Below are positions 48,925 to 60,528 of a stretch of 64,000 nucleotides of DNA, piece by piece (position 1 is the first letter of the stretch; the number at the start of each line of letters is the position of its first letter). Below the pieces are notes generated by a model, which was given only the letters and a program-made list of their open reading frames with translations, did no database searches and was not told the DNA's origin. The translations under genes were made by a program, and so were the position numbers. The stretch spans positions 310,001 through 374,000 of the forward strand of contig NZ_JAMXHT010000001.1 in assembly GCF_023955655.1 (NCBI RefSeq), given 5' to 3'. Source of the stretch: Ralstonia soli (GTDB lineage: Bacteria > Pseudomonadota > Gammaproteobacteria > Burkholderiales > Burkholderiaceae).

Positions 48925-50370
48925 CTACTTTCCGATACAGAACCGGCTGAAGATGACGCCTAACAAGTCGTCACTCGAAAACGCCCCCGTGATGCTGTTC
49001 AGCGCCTCCTGCGCGAGCCGCAGCTCTTCGGCAAACAGGTCGAGCGACTGCGCCTGCTGATCGGCATGATCCGCCGCCGTGGCGAGATGCTCGCGCGCCG
49101 TGCGCAGCGCTGCAAGGTGACGTTCGCGCGCCAGGTACAGGCCCTCTCCGCCGCCCTGCCAGCCGGCAATCTCCAGCAATGCCGCGCGCAGCAGTTCGAT
49201 GCCGATACCGTTGCGCGCCGAGAGCCACACCTCCGGTGGTTCGGCATCCACGCGGCCCGGCACGGCTGCGCCGGAAAGGTCGATCTTGTTGATGACGCGC
49301 AGCGTCGGCACGCCAGTCGGTACGTGCGCGGCGATGCGCACGTCGATGGCGGCGTCTTCGGCGGACAGGCCGTTGGCGCGATAGTCCGCCGCGTCCAGCA
49401 AGTGCAGCACGACGTCCGCGCGCGCGATAGCGGCCCAGGTGCGTTCGATGCCGATGCGCTCGACTTCGTCTTCCGTGTCGCGCAGGCCGGCCGTGTCGAC
49501 GATGTTCAGCGGGATACCTTCGATCTGGATGGTTTGCTGCACCTTGTCGCGCGTGGTGCCCGCGATGGGCGTGACGATGGCCAGTTCCGCACCGGCCAGT
49601 GCATTGAGCAGCGACGACTTGCCGACGTTTGGCTGCCCGGCCAGCACCACATGCAGGCCCTCACGTAGCAGCGCACCTTGGCGCGCCTGTGCCAGTACAC
49701 CGTCCAGCGCGGCGCGGATGCCGGCAAGCTGGCCGCGCGCGTCAGAGGCTTCGAGGAAGTCGATTTCCTCTTCAGGAAAATCCAGCGTTGCTTCCACCAG
49801 CATGCGCAGATGGATCACGCGTTCGACCAGCGCATGTACCGCGTGCGAGAACGCACCATCAAGCGAGCGCGCCGCCGAGCGCGCAGCCGCCTCGGTGCTG
49901 GCTTCGATCAGGTCGGCGACAGCCTCGGCCTGTGCCAGGTCCATCTTGTCGTTGAGGAAGGCGCGGCGCGTGAACTCGCCGGGCTCCGCCACGCGTAAGC
50001 CGATGTCGCGGCCGGCCGCCAGGCAGCGCTGCAGCAGCAGCTGCATCACGACGGGGCCACCGTGGCCCTGCAACTCCAGCACGTCTTCACCCGTGTACGA
50101 ATGCGGCGCCGGAAACCACAGCGCGATGCCGCGATCGATGGCGTTTCCGTCAGCGTCGAGGAAGGGCAGATAGGTCGCTTGGCGAGGTGTCAGCACTCGC
50201 CCGCACACGGCCTGCATGACCGCGCGCACGTCGGGCCCGGACACGCGCACCACGCCGATGCCGCCTCGCCCGGGGGCTGTGGCAATTGCCGCAATGGGGA
50301 TGGTGCGGATGGACGGGCGCGATGCGTCGGAAGCGTTTGGCAAGGTCGTGGGGTGGTCAGCTGCGGTCAT
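48925..50370 (-). CDS. mnmE: tRNA modification GTPase MnmE
   Basis: A 481-residue GTPase that, with MnmG, makes 5-carboxymethylaminomethyl uridine at the tRNA wobble position. Order: N-terminal formyl-tetrahydrofolate-binding domain ([20 protein letters not shown]), helical domain, G domain with [16 protein letters not shown], and [10 protein letters not shown], and the C-terminal motif FCIGK with its catalytic Cys. The ATG at 50370 gives the usual length; a 15-codon upstream extension does not look native. Confidence 0.97.
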   Translation of the reverse strand: MTAADHPTTLPNASDASRPSIRTIPIAAIATAPGRGGIGVVRVSGPDVRAVMQAVCGRVLTPRQATYLPFLDADGNAIDRGIALWFPAPHSYTGEDVLELQGHGGPVVMQLLLQRCLAAGRDIGLRVAEPGEFTRRAFLNDKMDLAQAEAVADLIEASTEAAARSAARSLDGAFSHAVHALVERVIHLRMLVEATLDFPEEEIDFLEASDARGQLAGIRAALDGVLAQARQGALLREGLHVVLAGQPNVGKSSLLNALAGAELAIVTPIAGTTRDKVQQTIQIEGIPLNIVDTAGLRDTEDEVERIGIERTWAAIARADVVLHLLDAADYRANGLSAEDAAIDVRIAAHVPTGVPTLRVINKIDLSGAAVPGRVDAEPPEVWLSARNGIGIELLRAALLEIAGWQGGGEGLYLARERHLAALRTAREHLATAADHADQQAQSLDLFAEELRLAQEALNSITGAFSSDDLLGVIFSRFCIGK

Positions 50371-50429
50371 GGGCGGTATTGTGCGGCAGCCGCGCCGTTG
50401 CGCGCCAGTTTCCAATCAGGGAGCATCAA

Positions 50430-50828
50430 TTGATCGATCACACGGGCGTTGTCGTCAGCGACTTCGAAGCCGGCAAGCGGTTCTACGAGCAGGCGCTGGG
50501 TGCCATTGGCCTCGTCAAGGTGCTGGAGTTTCCCGCGGCTGTCACGGGCCACACCGACGTGGCCGGCTTCGGGCCACCGGGCAAGGCGGAGTTCTGGATT
50601 TCGGCCGCAATGGCCGGGCAGACGCCGAACAAGCCGCCGCTGCACGTGGCGTTTCGCGTCGAGTCGCGTGCCGAGGTGCAGGCGTTCTACGCGGCGGCGA
50701 TGGCCGCAGGCGGCACCGACAACGGCGCACCCGGCTTGCGCGCACACTATCACCCGAATTACTACGGCGCCTTTGTGCGCGATCCGGATGGCCACAACAT
50801 CGAGGCGGTCTGTCACGCGCCCGCCTGA
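50430..50828 (+). CDS. VOC-family (glyoxalase/bleomycin-resistance fold) protein
   Basis: A 132-residue vicinal-oxygen-chelate protein: IDHTGVVVSDFEAGKRFYEQ at the start, HVAFRVESRAEVQAFYAAA in the middle, and YYGAFVRDPDGHNIEAVCH at the end, with His and Glu metal ligands. The start is taken as a TTG at 50430 preceded by GGGAG; longer frames lie antisense to mnmE. Substrate unknown. Confidence 0.85.
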   Translation: MIDHTGVVVSDFEAGKRFYEQALGAIGLVKVLEFPAAVTGHTDVAGFGPPGKAEFWISAAMAGQTPNKPPLHVAFRVESRAEVQAFYAAAMAAGGTDNGAPGLRAHYHPNYYGAFVRDPDGHNIEAVCHAPA

Positions 50829-50847
50829 AGGGCCTGCGTTACGCATG

Positions 50848-50876
50848 AAAAAAGGGCACCCTCGGGTGCCCTTTTT
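50848..50876. terminator. Bidirectional terminator between the VOC gene and yidC
   Basis: AAAAAAGGGCACC pairs with GGGTGCCCTTTTT around a CTC loop; symmetric, serving both converging transcripts. Confidence 0.9.
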
Positions 50877-50893
50877 GCTGAAGCGCGTTCGCC

Positions 50894-52564
50894 TTACTTG
50901 GCGGCCACGGCCTTCTTGTTGGTGCCCAGCATGCGGTTGATGGACCACTGCTGCGCGATCGACAGCACGTTGTTGACCACCCAGTAAAGCACCAGGCCGG
51001 CCGGAAAGAAGAAGAACATCACCGAGAACGCGATCGGCATGAACATCATCACCTTGGCCTGCACCGGGTCCGGCGGGGTCGGGTTCAGCTTGGTCTGCAC
51101 GAACATCGACACGGCCATCAGCACCGGCAGGATGTAGAACGGGTCCGGTGCCGACAGATCGTGCACCCAGCCGATCCACGGCGCGCCGCGCATTTCCACC
51201 GACGACAGCAGCGCCCAGTACAGCGCCATGAACACCGGAATCTGGATCACGATCGGCAGGCAGCCGCCGAGCGGATTGACCTTCTCGGTGCGGTACAGCG
51301 TCATCATCTCCTGGTTCATCTTCTGCGGATCGCCCTTGTGGCGCTCGCGGATGGCCGTCATGCGCGGCTGCAGGTCCTTCATCTTGGCCATCGAACGGTA
51401 GCTCGTGGCCGACAGCGGGAAGAACACCAGCTTGATCAGCACCGTGAGTGCCACGATCGACCAGCCCCAGTTGCCCAGCAGCGCGTGGATCTTCTCCAGC
51501 AGCCAGAACAGAGGCTTGGCGACGATGGTCAGCCAGCCATAGTCCTTCACCAGGTCCAGGCCCGGGGTGATGGCCTCGAGCATGCGCGCTTGCTGCGGGC
51601 CTGCGAACAGGCGTGCCGTGGTCGACACGCTCGCGCCCGGCGCGATGGTGCCCAGCGGCTCCTGGATACCGATGCGGTAGAAGTTGGTGTCCACGCGGTT
51701 GACGTAGTACTCGCGCTTGACGTTGGCCGCCGGAATCCACGCCGAGGCGAAGTAGTGCTGCACCATCGCCACCCAGCCGCTGTCGGTCGGCGCCGGCACC
51801 TGTGCCTTGCCCTTGTCGATGTCCGCGAAGGTGATCTTGTGGAACTTGTCGCCGTCGGTATACACGGCCGGGCCGGTGAACGTGCTGTAGAAGCGCGATT
51901 GCTCGATCGCGCCGCCATCACGGGCCAGTTCCAGGTACAGCGTCGGGTTGATCGGCGCGGTACCGTCGTTGGTCACGTCGAAACGCGTGTCGATCACGTA
52001 GCTGCCGCGCTTGAAGACGTAGGTCTTGGCGAGCTTCGCGCCGCCCTTGTCGGCGGTCAGCGTGATGGAGACGTCGTTGCCCGTGCCCAGGTCACGCGGG
52101 CCGGCCGATGCCGCAAACGCCGTCGTGTGGTTCGGGAAATCGCCGCCGATGATGCCCGAGCGTGCCAGGTAGGTGCGCTCCATGCTGCGGTCGAACAGCA
52201 CCATCGGGTTGCCGTCGTGGTCCTTCTGGTCGAGCAATTCCAGCTTGGTGACGATGGCGCCGTCGGTGTCGATGGTGGCGCGCATCACATCGGTCGAGAT
52301 GACGATCTTTTCCGAAGCCGGTGCCTGCGCATTGGTCGAGGGAACGCCCGTGGCCGGGGCGGCTTGCGACCCCGGTGCTGCGGCTGCGGCGCTCTTCGGC
52401 ACATCGCCTGCGGGCGTGCTGCCCGGTGCGCTGCTGGCGGTGGTGGCCGTCTGCGGCGTCGGGAAGAACATCGACTGGTGGCCATTCGCGCGTTGCCAGT
52501 TGTCGAACAGCAGGACAACCGCCAGCGAGAAGATCACCCAGAGAATGGTGCGTTTGATATCCAT
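50894..52564 (-). CDS. yidC: Membrane protein insertase YidC
   Basis: A 556-residue inner-membrane insertase: N-terminal anchor ([20 protein letters not shown]), large periplasmic domain, and the conserved core with [40 protein letters not shown] and [20 protein letters not shown]. It inserts membrane proteins alone or with SecYEG. Standard place in the rpmH-rnpA-yidD-yidC-mnmE series. Confidence 0.97.
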   Translation of the reverse strand: MDIKRTILWVIFSLAVVLLFDNWQRANGHQSMFFPTPQTATTASSAPGSTPAGDVPKSAAAAAPGSQAAPATGVPSTNAQAPASEKIVISTDVMRATIDTDGAIVTKLELLDQKDHDGNPMVLFDRSMERTYLARSGIIGGDFPNHTTAFAASAGPRDLGTGNDVSITLTADKGGAKLAKTYVFKRGSYVIDTRFDVTNDGTAPINPTLYLELARDGGAIEQSRFYSTFTGPAVYTDGDKFHKITFADIDKGKAQVPAPTDSGWVAMVQHYFASAWIPAANVKREYYVNRVDTNFYRIGIQEPLGTIAPGASVSTTARLFAGPQQARMLEAITPGLDLVKDYGWLTIVAKPLFWLLEKIHALLGNWGWSIVALTVLIKLVFFPLSATSYRSMAKMKDLQPRMTAIRERHKGDPQKMNQEMMTLYRTEKVNPLGGCLPIVIQIPVFMALYWALLSSVEMRGAPWIGWVHDLSAPDPFYILPVLMAVSMFVQTKLNPTPPDPVQAKVMMFMPIAFSVMFFFFPAGLVLYWVVNNVLSIAQQWSINRMLGTNKKAVAAK

Positions 52565-52570
52565 GTCGGA

Positions 52571-52885
52571 TTACGGTCTGGGAAGGTGAATCGACGGCCG
52601 CGCAGCCTGTGCGTCAGCTGCGGTCGCGTCGGTCGATGTGGGATCGGTGGAGCGGGGCGCAGCGTCGCCAGCGGCGGGCGGCACAGGATCATACCCGCCT
52701 TGTGCGAACGGATGGCAGCGGCATAGACGTTTTGCCGCAAGATAACTGCCGACACCGGGCCCGTGGGTGAGCACGGCGTCGCGTGCGTAGTCGGAGCAGG
52801 TCGGCAGGAAACGGCATTGCGCACCCACGAAGGGGCTGAACGCCACTTTGTAGAAGCGCAGCAGGAGCAGCAGCACGCGTGTCAT
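52571..52885 (-). CDS. yidD: Membrane protein insertion efficiency factor YidD
   Basis: A 104-residue protein with the family core [20 protein letters not shown], then [13 protein letters not shown] and [19 protein letters not shown]. YidD helps YidC-dependent insertion. The C-terminal 35 residues are a Pro/Ala/Thr-rich extension. It starts inside the rnpA stop (four-base overlap) and lies six bases before yidC. Confidence 0.95.
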   Translation of the reverse strand: MTRVLLLLLRFYKVAFSPFVGAQCRFLPTCSDYARDAVLTHGPGVGSYLAAKRLCRCHPFAQGGYDPVPPAAGDAAPRSTDPTSTDATAADAQAARPSIHLPRP

Positions 52886-53304
52886 GGTGCGCTCCCCGCA
52901 GCAGGTGCAGGGGATGCCGCAACCGGCGGTGTAGGCAGTGACCGCGTGGCAACTTCAAACAGGTGAGACAGCTCTTCGTGGCAGATGCGCTTGAAGGCCG
53001 CCACGGTAGGCACGTCCTGGCGCGGAAACTTGGCGTGCAGACGAATCAGCACGTCGCGGCCGCCCAGGGCGGGCTGCCGGAGGCGGAACAGCTCGCGGCA
53101 CTGACGCTTGATGAGATTGCGTTCGACAGCGCGCTTGGCAAATTTCTTGCCGATCACAACGCCCAGGCGCGCCTGGGGGTGTCCGTTGGCGCGCACATAC
53201 AGCACGAAGTGACGACTACGCCGGACTGGCCGCAAAGCAAAAACGGATGAGAACTCATCCGTTTTTGTCAGCCTTGCGGCTTTGGGGTAGGCGTGCGGGC
53301 CCAT
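52882..53304 (-). CDS. rnpA: Ribonuclease P protein component
   Basis: A 140-residue basic protein. The RNR-type motif reads [20 protein letters not shown] near residues 50-70; the protein pairs with the RnpB RNA to cut tRNA leaders. The C-terminus has a Pro/Ala-rich extension that overlaps yidD. It follows rpmH as usual. Confidence 0.95.
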   Translation of the reverse strand: MGPHAYPKAARLTKTDEFSSVFALRPVRRSRHFVLYVRANGHPQARLGVVIGKKFAKRAVERNLIKRQCRELFRLRQPALGGRDVLIRLHAKFPRQDVPTVAAFKRICHEELSHLFEVATRSLPTPPVAASPAPAAGSAP

Positions 53305-53378
53305 TGCCTGCCGTAGTGCGAGACTGCGGCGAAAGCCATGGGCAACGGCCGCGAGCCGCCACCCTGGCGTGGCAAGTC

Positions 53379-53513
53379 TTAGATGGCCAGGCGCTTACGG
53401 CCCTTGGCGCGGCGTGCGTTCAGCACGGCACGGCCACCACGGGTCTTCATGCGGACACGGAAACCGTGGGTGCGCTTGCGACGGGTAACGGAAGGTTGAT
53501 AGGTACGCTTCAT
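53379..53513 (-). CDS. rpmH: Large ribosomal subunit protein bL34
   Basis: A 44-residue protein starting [20 protein letters not shown] and ending [13 protein letters not shown], the exact size and pattern of bL34. It is the first gene left of the origin region and is read away from dnaA, with rnpA 74 bases downstream. Confidence 0.97.
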   Translation of the reverse strand: MKRTYQPSVTRRKRTHGFRVRMKTRGGRAVLNARRAKGRKRLAI

Positions 53514-53829
53514 GATGCACTCTCTTGTTAATGGGTGGTGCGGGGATGCCGCACGCGCCGGGCCTAGGGTTGTCCCATGGGGTCGCCCCCGCGGCCTGGT
53601 GTCGATTCAGTAGGAGAAATCGCCCACGCAGACCGCCGTGCGCTGTGTTGTTCAGGTCTAGGGTGTCACCGGAACATCGGGCACCGAAGACATCGGGCCT
53701 AAGCCGGATCAGGCGCGACGAGTTGGACCCCGTCCCGCGTCTGACACGAACAAGCGTGCGCTCCCCTGCCGCGCATCGCAGAACCCGGCATTTAAACGGG
53801 ATTTGTCGCATCTGTCAAGTCCGCTCGAC

Positions 53830-54018
53830 TGGGGATAACGTGCGTCCGACGCGTGTAATCCACTCGGCGATGAGTTGTCCCCAGTGCCTTGTGCGGCTTG
53901 GTGTGCTTTGCGCAAAGCCTGATGGTTATTGGGTTTGTGGCAACCCGGCAAAATCAGTTGTCCACCGGTACTCACAGCAGGTCCACAGGTTATCCACAGA
54001 CTTATCCTTTGTGGATAA
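53830..54018. other. Chromosomal replication origin region (oriC) with DnaA boxes
   Basis: In the 643-base gap between rpmH and dnaA lie several DnaA boxes: TTATCCACA at 53990-53998, its complement TGTGGATAA at 54010-54018, and near matches TGGGGATAA at 53830, TTGTCCCCA at 53875 and TTGTCCACC at 53958. Genes diverge from this point, and rpmH-oriC-dnaA is the common bacterial arrangement. No obvious AT-rich unwinding element stands out; the gap is GC-rich apart from short runs near 53925-53955. The rest of the gap (53514-53829) holds the rpmH promoter side and shows no gene. Confidence 0.85.
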
Positions 54019-54156
54019 CTTTCGGTCGAGGGTACAATCCCGTTCCAATAACGAAAGCCACCCGGTTTCTGGCCCGCGCCAGGGACCCGGCGGCCGGCCC
54101 ACCCGGGGACGTCGCTTGCGACGCGTGTGGCGCCGGTCAACCACCTAACGATAACG

Positions 54157-55746
54157 ATGCAGGATTTCTGGCATGCGGCATCGGCTCAGCTTGAGGGTGA
54201 GCTGACGCCGCAACAATTCAAGACGTGGATCAAGCCGCTGACGCCGCTGTCGTTTGACGAGCAGGCGTGCACGCTGCGGATTGCCGCGCCCAACCGTTTC
54301 AAGCTCGACTGGGTCAAGAGCCAGTTCTCGGGCCGCATCCAGTCGCTCGCGTGCGACTACTGGGAGATGCAGGTCGACGTGCAGTTCGTGCTCGACCCGA
54401 CCGCCGGCCAGCGCCAGGCCGCCCTGCAGCCCGCGCTCGCGCCCGTGCCGATGCAGCCAACGGCGCCGCAATCGATGCAGCCGAGGCAGGCGATGCCGTC
54501 TGCCGCGAGCGTCACGCATGACAGCGCCGTCACGCGCCCCGCGCCCGCGATGTACCGCGAAACCGCGCTCGCCGCGGCCAGCCATGGGGCTGCCGACATC
54601 GACGTGCCGGTCATGGACGCCGCCGAGGTCAGCGCGCAGTCGTACCGCATGCCGCCGCAGGCGCCCGCCGTGGTGGCGACACTGACTGCGCCGCCGCAGG
54701 CACCCGTGGACGACTCCGTGCACGAGCGCTCGCGCCTGAACCAGATCCTCACGTTCGACAACTTCGTCACCGGTAAGGCCAACCAGCTGGCGCGCGCCGC
54801 GGCCATCCAGGTCGCCAACAACCCGGGCAAGTCGTACAACCCGCTGTACCTGTACGGCGGCGTGGGCCTCGGCAAGACGCACCTGATCCACGCCATCGGC
54901 AACTTCATGCTGATGGAGAACCCACGCGCCCGCATTCGCTACATCCACGCAGAGCAGTACGTTTCCGACGTAGTGAAGGCTTACCAGCGCAAGGCGTTCG
55001 ACGACTTCAAGCGCTACTACCACTCGCTCGATCTGCTGCTGATCGATGACATCCAGTTCTTCTCGGGCAAAAACCGCACGCAGGAAGAATTCTTCTACGC
55101 GTTCGAGGCACTGATCGCCAACCGCGCGCAGGTGATCATCACCAGCGATACGTATCCGAAGGAGATCACCGGCATTGATGACCGCCTGATCTCGCGCTTC
55201 GATTCCGGCCTGACGGTGGCCATCGAGCCGCCCGAGCTGGAAATGCGCGTCGCGATTCTGATGAAGAAGGCGCAGGCCGAGAATGTGTCCGTGCCGGAAG
55301 AGGTCGCCTTCTTCGTGGCCAAGCACCTGCGCTCGAACGTGCGTGAGCTGGAGGGCGCGCTGCGCAAAATCCTGGCGTACTCGAACTTCCATGGCAAAGA
55401 GATCACGATCGAGGTCACGCGCGAGGCGCTGAAGGACCTGCTGACCGTGCAGAACCGCCAGATCTCGGTGGAGAACATCCAGAAGACCTGCGCGGATTTC
55501 TACAACATCAAGGTCGCGGACATGTACTCCAAGAAGCGGCCGGCCAACATCGCGCGCCCGCGCCAGATCGCCATGTATCTGGCCAAGGAACTGACGCAGA
55601 AGAGCCTGCCAGAGATTGGCGAGCTCTTCGGTGGACGCGACCACACGACCGTGCTGCACGCGGTGCGCAAGATCGCCGACGAGCGCAGCAAGGACGCTCA
55701 GCTCAACCACGAGCTGCACGTGCTGGAGCAGACGCTCAAGGGGTGA
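54157..55746 (+). CDS. dnaA: Chromosomal replication initiator DnaA
   Basis: A 529-residue initiator. Domain I starts [20 protein letters not shown]; a long Pro/Ala/Gln-rich domain II follows (about residues 85-190). Domain III is the AAA+ core with Walker [16 protein letters not shown] and Walker [13 protein letters not shown], and domain IV holds the DNA-binding signature [15 protein letters not shown]. Domain II is longer than in E. coli. The ATG at 54157 matches the family N-terminus; an upstream in-frame ATG at 54127 would add ten unrelated residues. Confidence 0.98.
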   Translation: MQDFWHAASAQLEGELTPQQFKTWIKPLTPLSFDEQACTLRIAAPNRFKLDWVKSQFSGRIQSLACDYWEMQVDVQFVLDPTAGQRQAALQPALAPVPMQPTAPQSMQPRQAMPSAASVTHDSAVTRPAPAMYRETALAAASHGAADIDVPVMDAAEVSAQSYRMPPQAPAVVATLTAPPQAPVDDSVHERSRLNQILTFDNFVTGKANQLARAAAIQVANNPGKSYNPLYLYGGVGLGKTHLIHAIGNFMLMENPRARIRYIHAEQYVSDVVKAYQRKAFDDFKRYYHSLDLLLIDDIQFFSGKNRTQEEFFYAFEALIANRAQVIITSDTYPKEITGIDDRLISRFDSGLTVAIEPPELEMRVAILMKKAQAENVSVPEEVAFFVAKHLRSNVRELEGALRKILAYSNFHGKEITIEVTREALKDLLTVQNRQISVENIQKTCADFYNIKVADMYSKKRPANIARPRQIAMYLAKELTQKSLPEIGELFGGRDHTTVLHAVRKIADERSKDAQLNHELHVLEQTLKG

Positions 55747-55793
55747 CCGCAGAGCGCATGGCAACGCCATTCGCCCTGAATCCACACTCCACG

Positions 55794-55821
55794 GACGCCC
55801 GCTCGAATGCGGGCGTCTTTT
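55794..55821 (+). terminator. Terminator after dnaA
   Basis: GACGCCCGC pairs with GCGGGCGTC around TCGAAT, followed by four T. Confidence 0.8.
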
Positions 55822-55881
55822 CATGCACAATAGCTATATTTGCCGCGCGCGCGACGCTATCCAGCGCCCCCTTCTTTGCGG

Positions 55882-55887
55882 TATAAT
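55882..55887 (+). promoter_or_regulatory. Candidate -10 box for dnaN
   Basis: TATAAT lies between the dnaA terminator and dnaN, in a locally AT-rich stretch (TTTGTGATTAACC follows). A convincing -35 is not seen. A promoter here would let dnaN be transcribed apart from dnaA. Confidence 0.45.
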
Positions 55888-56011
55888 TTGTGATTAACCC
55901 CTTGATTTACAACGACTTTGGGGTCAATCGCAAATGCTCCTGCAGGCACAGGCCCACATAGGCCATGCTGGGGCGCGCGCGGTGTCACCTCAAACTGCAA
56001 GGATCGCCTTC

Positions 56012-57127
56012 ATGCAATTGGTCAAAACCTCGCGAGACAACCTGCTGCGTCCGCTGCAAATCGTGAGCGGCATCGTGGAACGCCGTCACACGCTGCCCAT
56101 CCTGGCCAATCTGCTGATCACCAAGAAGGGTGAACGGGTTTCCTTCCTGTCCACCGACATCGAAATCCAGATCACCACGCACGCCGATTGCGGCGCCGGC
56201 GCCGGCGACATCGCCACCACCGTGGCCGCCCGCAAGCTGGTCGACATCCTGCGCGCGATGCCCGACGGCGAAGTCGCCCTCACGCTCAACGACAAGCGCA
56301 TGACGGTGCAATCCGGCAAGAGCCGCTTTGCGCTGCAGACGCTGGCCGCCGAAGAGTTCCCGACCGTCGCTGAGGCAACCGATTTCGGTGCCCGCATCAC
56401 CGTGCCGCAGAAGACGCTCAAGCACCTGCTGGCGATGGTGCATTTCGCGATGGCCCAGCAGGACATCCGCTACTACCTCAACGGCATGCTGCTGGTGGTG
56501 GATGGCAAGCAAGTCATGGCCGTCGCTACCGACGGCCACCGCCTGGCTTACTGCGGCGTGGAAACGGGTGAGCAACCGGCAGGCGCCGGCGGCCGCCACG
56601 AAGTCATCATCCCGCGCAAGACGATTCTCGAACTGCAACGCCTGCTGGAAGACGTGGATGATCCCGTCTCGGTGCAACTGGCCTCGAACCAGGTCAAGTT
56701 CACCTTCGGCAATATCGAGCTGATCTCCAAGCTGGTCGAAGGCAAGTTCCCGGATTTCCAGCGCGTCATCCCGAAGGGTTACCGCAACAGCTTCACGATC
56801 GACCGCACGTTCCTGCAAAGCGCACTGCAACGTACGGCCATCCTGACCACCGACAAGTTCAAGGGCGTGCGCTGCATGCTCGACACCAACGTCCTCAAGA
56901 TCAGCTCCACCAACGCTGACCAGGAAGAAGCGCAGGAAGAACTCGAAATCGACTACCAGGGCGACGCGCTGGATATCGGCTTCAACGTCACCTACCTGCT
57001 GGACGTGCTGGCCAACCTCAAGGCCGAAAAGGTGCAGGTGAGCCTGGGCGACTCCAACTCGAGCGCGCTTATCACCCTGCCCGACGACGACACCTTCAAG
57101 TACGTCGTCATGCCGATGCGCATTTGA
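56012..57127 (+). CDS. dnaN: DNA polymerase III sliding clamp (beta subunit)
   Basis: A 371-residue clamp: MQLVKTSRDNLLRPLQIVSG at the start, HTLPILANLLI, LAYCGVETG region, and the C-terminal DDDTFKYVVMPMRI. The length is normal for the three-domain clamp that tethers replicative polymerase. ATG at 56012 has AAGGATCG upstream; 26 upstream in-frame codons do not belong to the family. Confidence 0.98.
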   Translation: MQLVKTSRDNLLRPLQIVSGIVERRHTLPILANLLITKKGERVSFLSTDIEIQITTHADCGAGAGDIATTVAARKLVDILRAMPDGEVALTLNDKRMTVQSGKSRFALQTLAAEEFPTVAEATDFGARITVPQKTLKHLLAMVHFAMAQQDIRYYLNGMLLVVDGKQVMAVATDGHRLAYCGVETGEQPAGAGGRHEVIIPRKTILELQRLLEDVDDPVSVQLASNQVKFTFGNIELISKLVEGKFPDFQRVIPKGYRNSFTIDRTFLQSALQRTAILTTDKFKGVRCMLDTNVLKISSTNADQEEAQEELEIDYQGDALDIGFNVTYLLDVLANLKAEKVQVSLGDSNSSALITLPDDDTFKYVVMPMRI

Positions 57128-57237
57128 CGAGGCTTTTCCCAAAGCCGCTCGAACAAACCATCGAGAGCAAGACGAGGGGCTGGATCGGAACGATCCGCCC
57201 CTTCGCCGTTTTTAAGCAACCCCGCTGTGTGCACTGA

Positions 57238-59805
<2,568 letters not shown>

Positions 59806-59828
59806 TTAACACCATCAGCCCCAGACAA

Positions 59829-59860
59829 AACGCCGGAAGATTAACCTTCCGGCGTTTTTT
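59829..59860 (+). terminator. Terminator after gyrB
   Basis: AACGCCGGAAG pairs with CTTCCGGCGTT around ATTAAC, then a six-T run. Clear intrinsic terminator closing the dnaN-gyrB region. Confidence 0.92.
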
Positions 59861-60132
59861 ATTTTGTGACGGCCCTCGCAAACCATTTGCGGTTCTCGTC
59901 TTGCCATGTGGCCTCGATGATTTTCTACTAGCCCCTCCGAGGGGCTAATTGCACTCCTAGATTCCTGGCGTCACAATCATCAACAGTCTTCTTCAACAAC
60001 GGCTTCACGCCCTCTGTCGACGCCTTGTGGGTTCCTGATACTCAAGCATCGCTTGATGTAGGCGGTTTTCGCTAGGGGTCACGCACCAAGGCGCTGGCGG
60101 TTGCTCTTAATGCTTTCGGGGAAAGCGTCGAA
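59861..60132. other. Junction region between gyrB and the accessory island
   Basis: Carries a perfect hairpin TAGCCCCTCCGAGGGGCTA at 59929-59947 without a T run, and a second short one (TCAAGC/GCTTGA) near 60041. No gene is seen. The sequence is of lower GC than the core, so the change of composition begins here. A site where the island joined the chromosome is possible, but no duplicated att sequence was found. Confidence 0.45.
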
Positions 60133-60528
60133 ATGACCAAGCCAACAGACCGAAGTGACCTAGTCGTACTTCGAGATCTTGTCCGCGAATTTGTTCGAGA
60201 ACGAGATTGGGAGAAGTTCCATACACCGAAGAATCTCGCAACCGCACTCAGCGTTGAGGCGAGCGAGCTACTCGAGCCTTTTCAGTGGCTGGTGTCGGGG
60301 GACCGCGCCGAGCTTGGGGACGCTCGGATGACCGCTGTTCGTCACGAGATGGCGGATGTCTTGGTGTATCTGCTCAGTCTTGCCGACAAGCTCGATGTCG
60401 ATCTCTTCCAAGCCGTTCAGGAAAAGATGGATATCAATCGAGCAAAGTATCCGGCGGAGAAGGTGCGGGGTGACGCGAGAAAGTACTCAGAATACGAAGA
60501 AGATGAGACTGTACGCAGACCACTGTAA
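60133..60528 (+). CDS. MazG-like nucleotide pyrophosphohydrolase
   Basis: A 131-residue all-helical protein of the MazG-like/RS21-C6 type. The metal-binding pattern ExxE followed by ExxD is visible in SVEASELLEPFQW and RHEMADVLVYLLSLADKLDV. Such enzymes hydrolyse (d)NTPs to monophosphates and can alter nucleotide pools. GGGGAAAG precedes the ATG. Its last 26 bases overlap the DUF2075 gene, implying coupled translation. The role in housecleaning or defence is not decided by sequence. Confidence 0.88.
   Translation: MTKPTDRSDLVVLRDLVREFVRERDWEKFHTPKNLATALSVEASELLEPFQWLVSGDRAELGDARMTAVRHEMADVLVYLLSLADKLDVDLFQAVQEKMDINRAKYPAEKVRGDARKYSEYEEDETVRRPL

Noticed and set aside
59861..60132. An integration (att) site at the gyrB-island junction
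   Set aside because: Hairpins are present but no direct repeat, integrase or tRNA end was found, and the far end of the island is outside the window.
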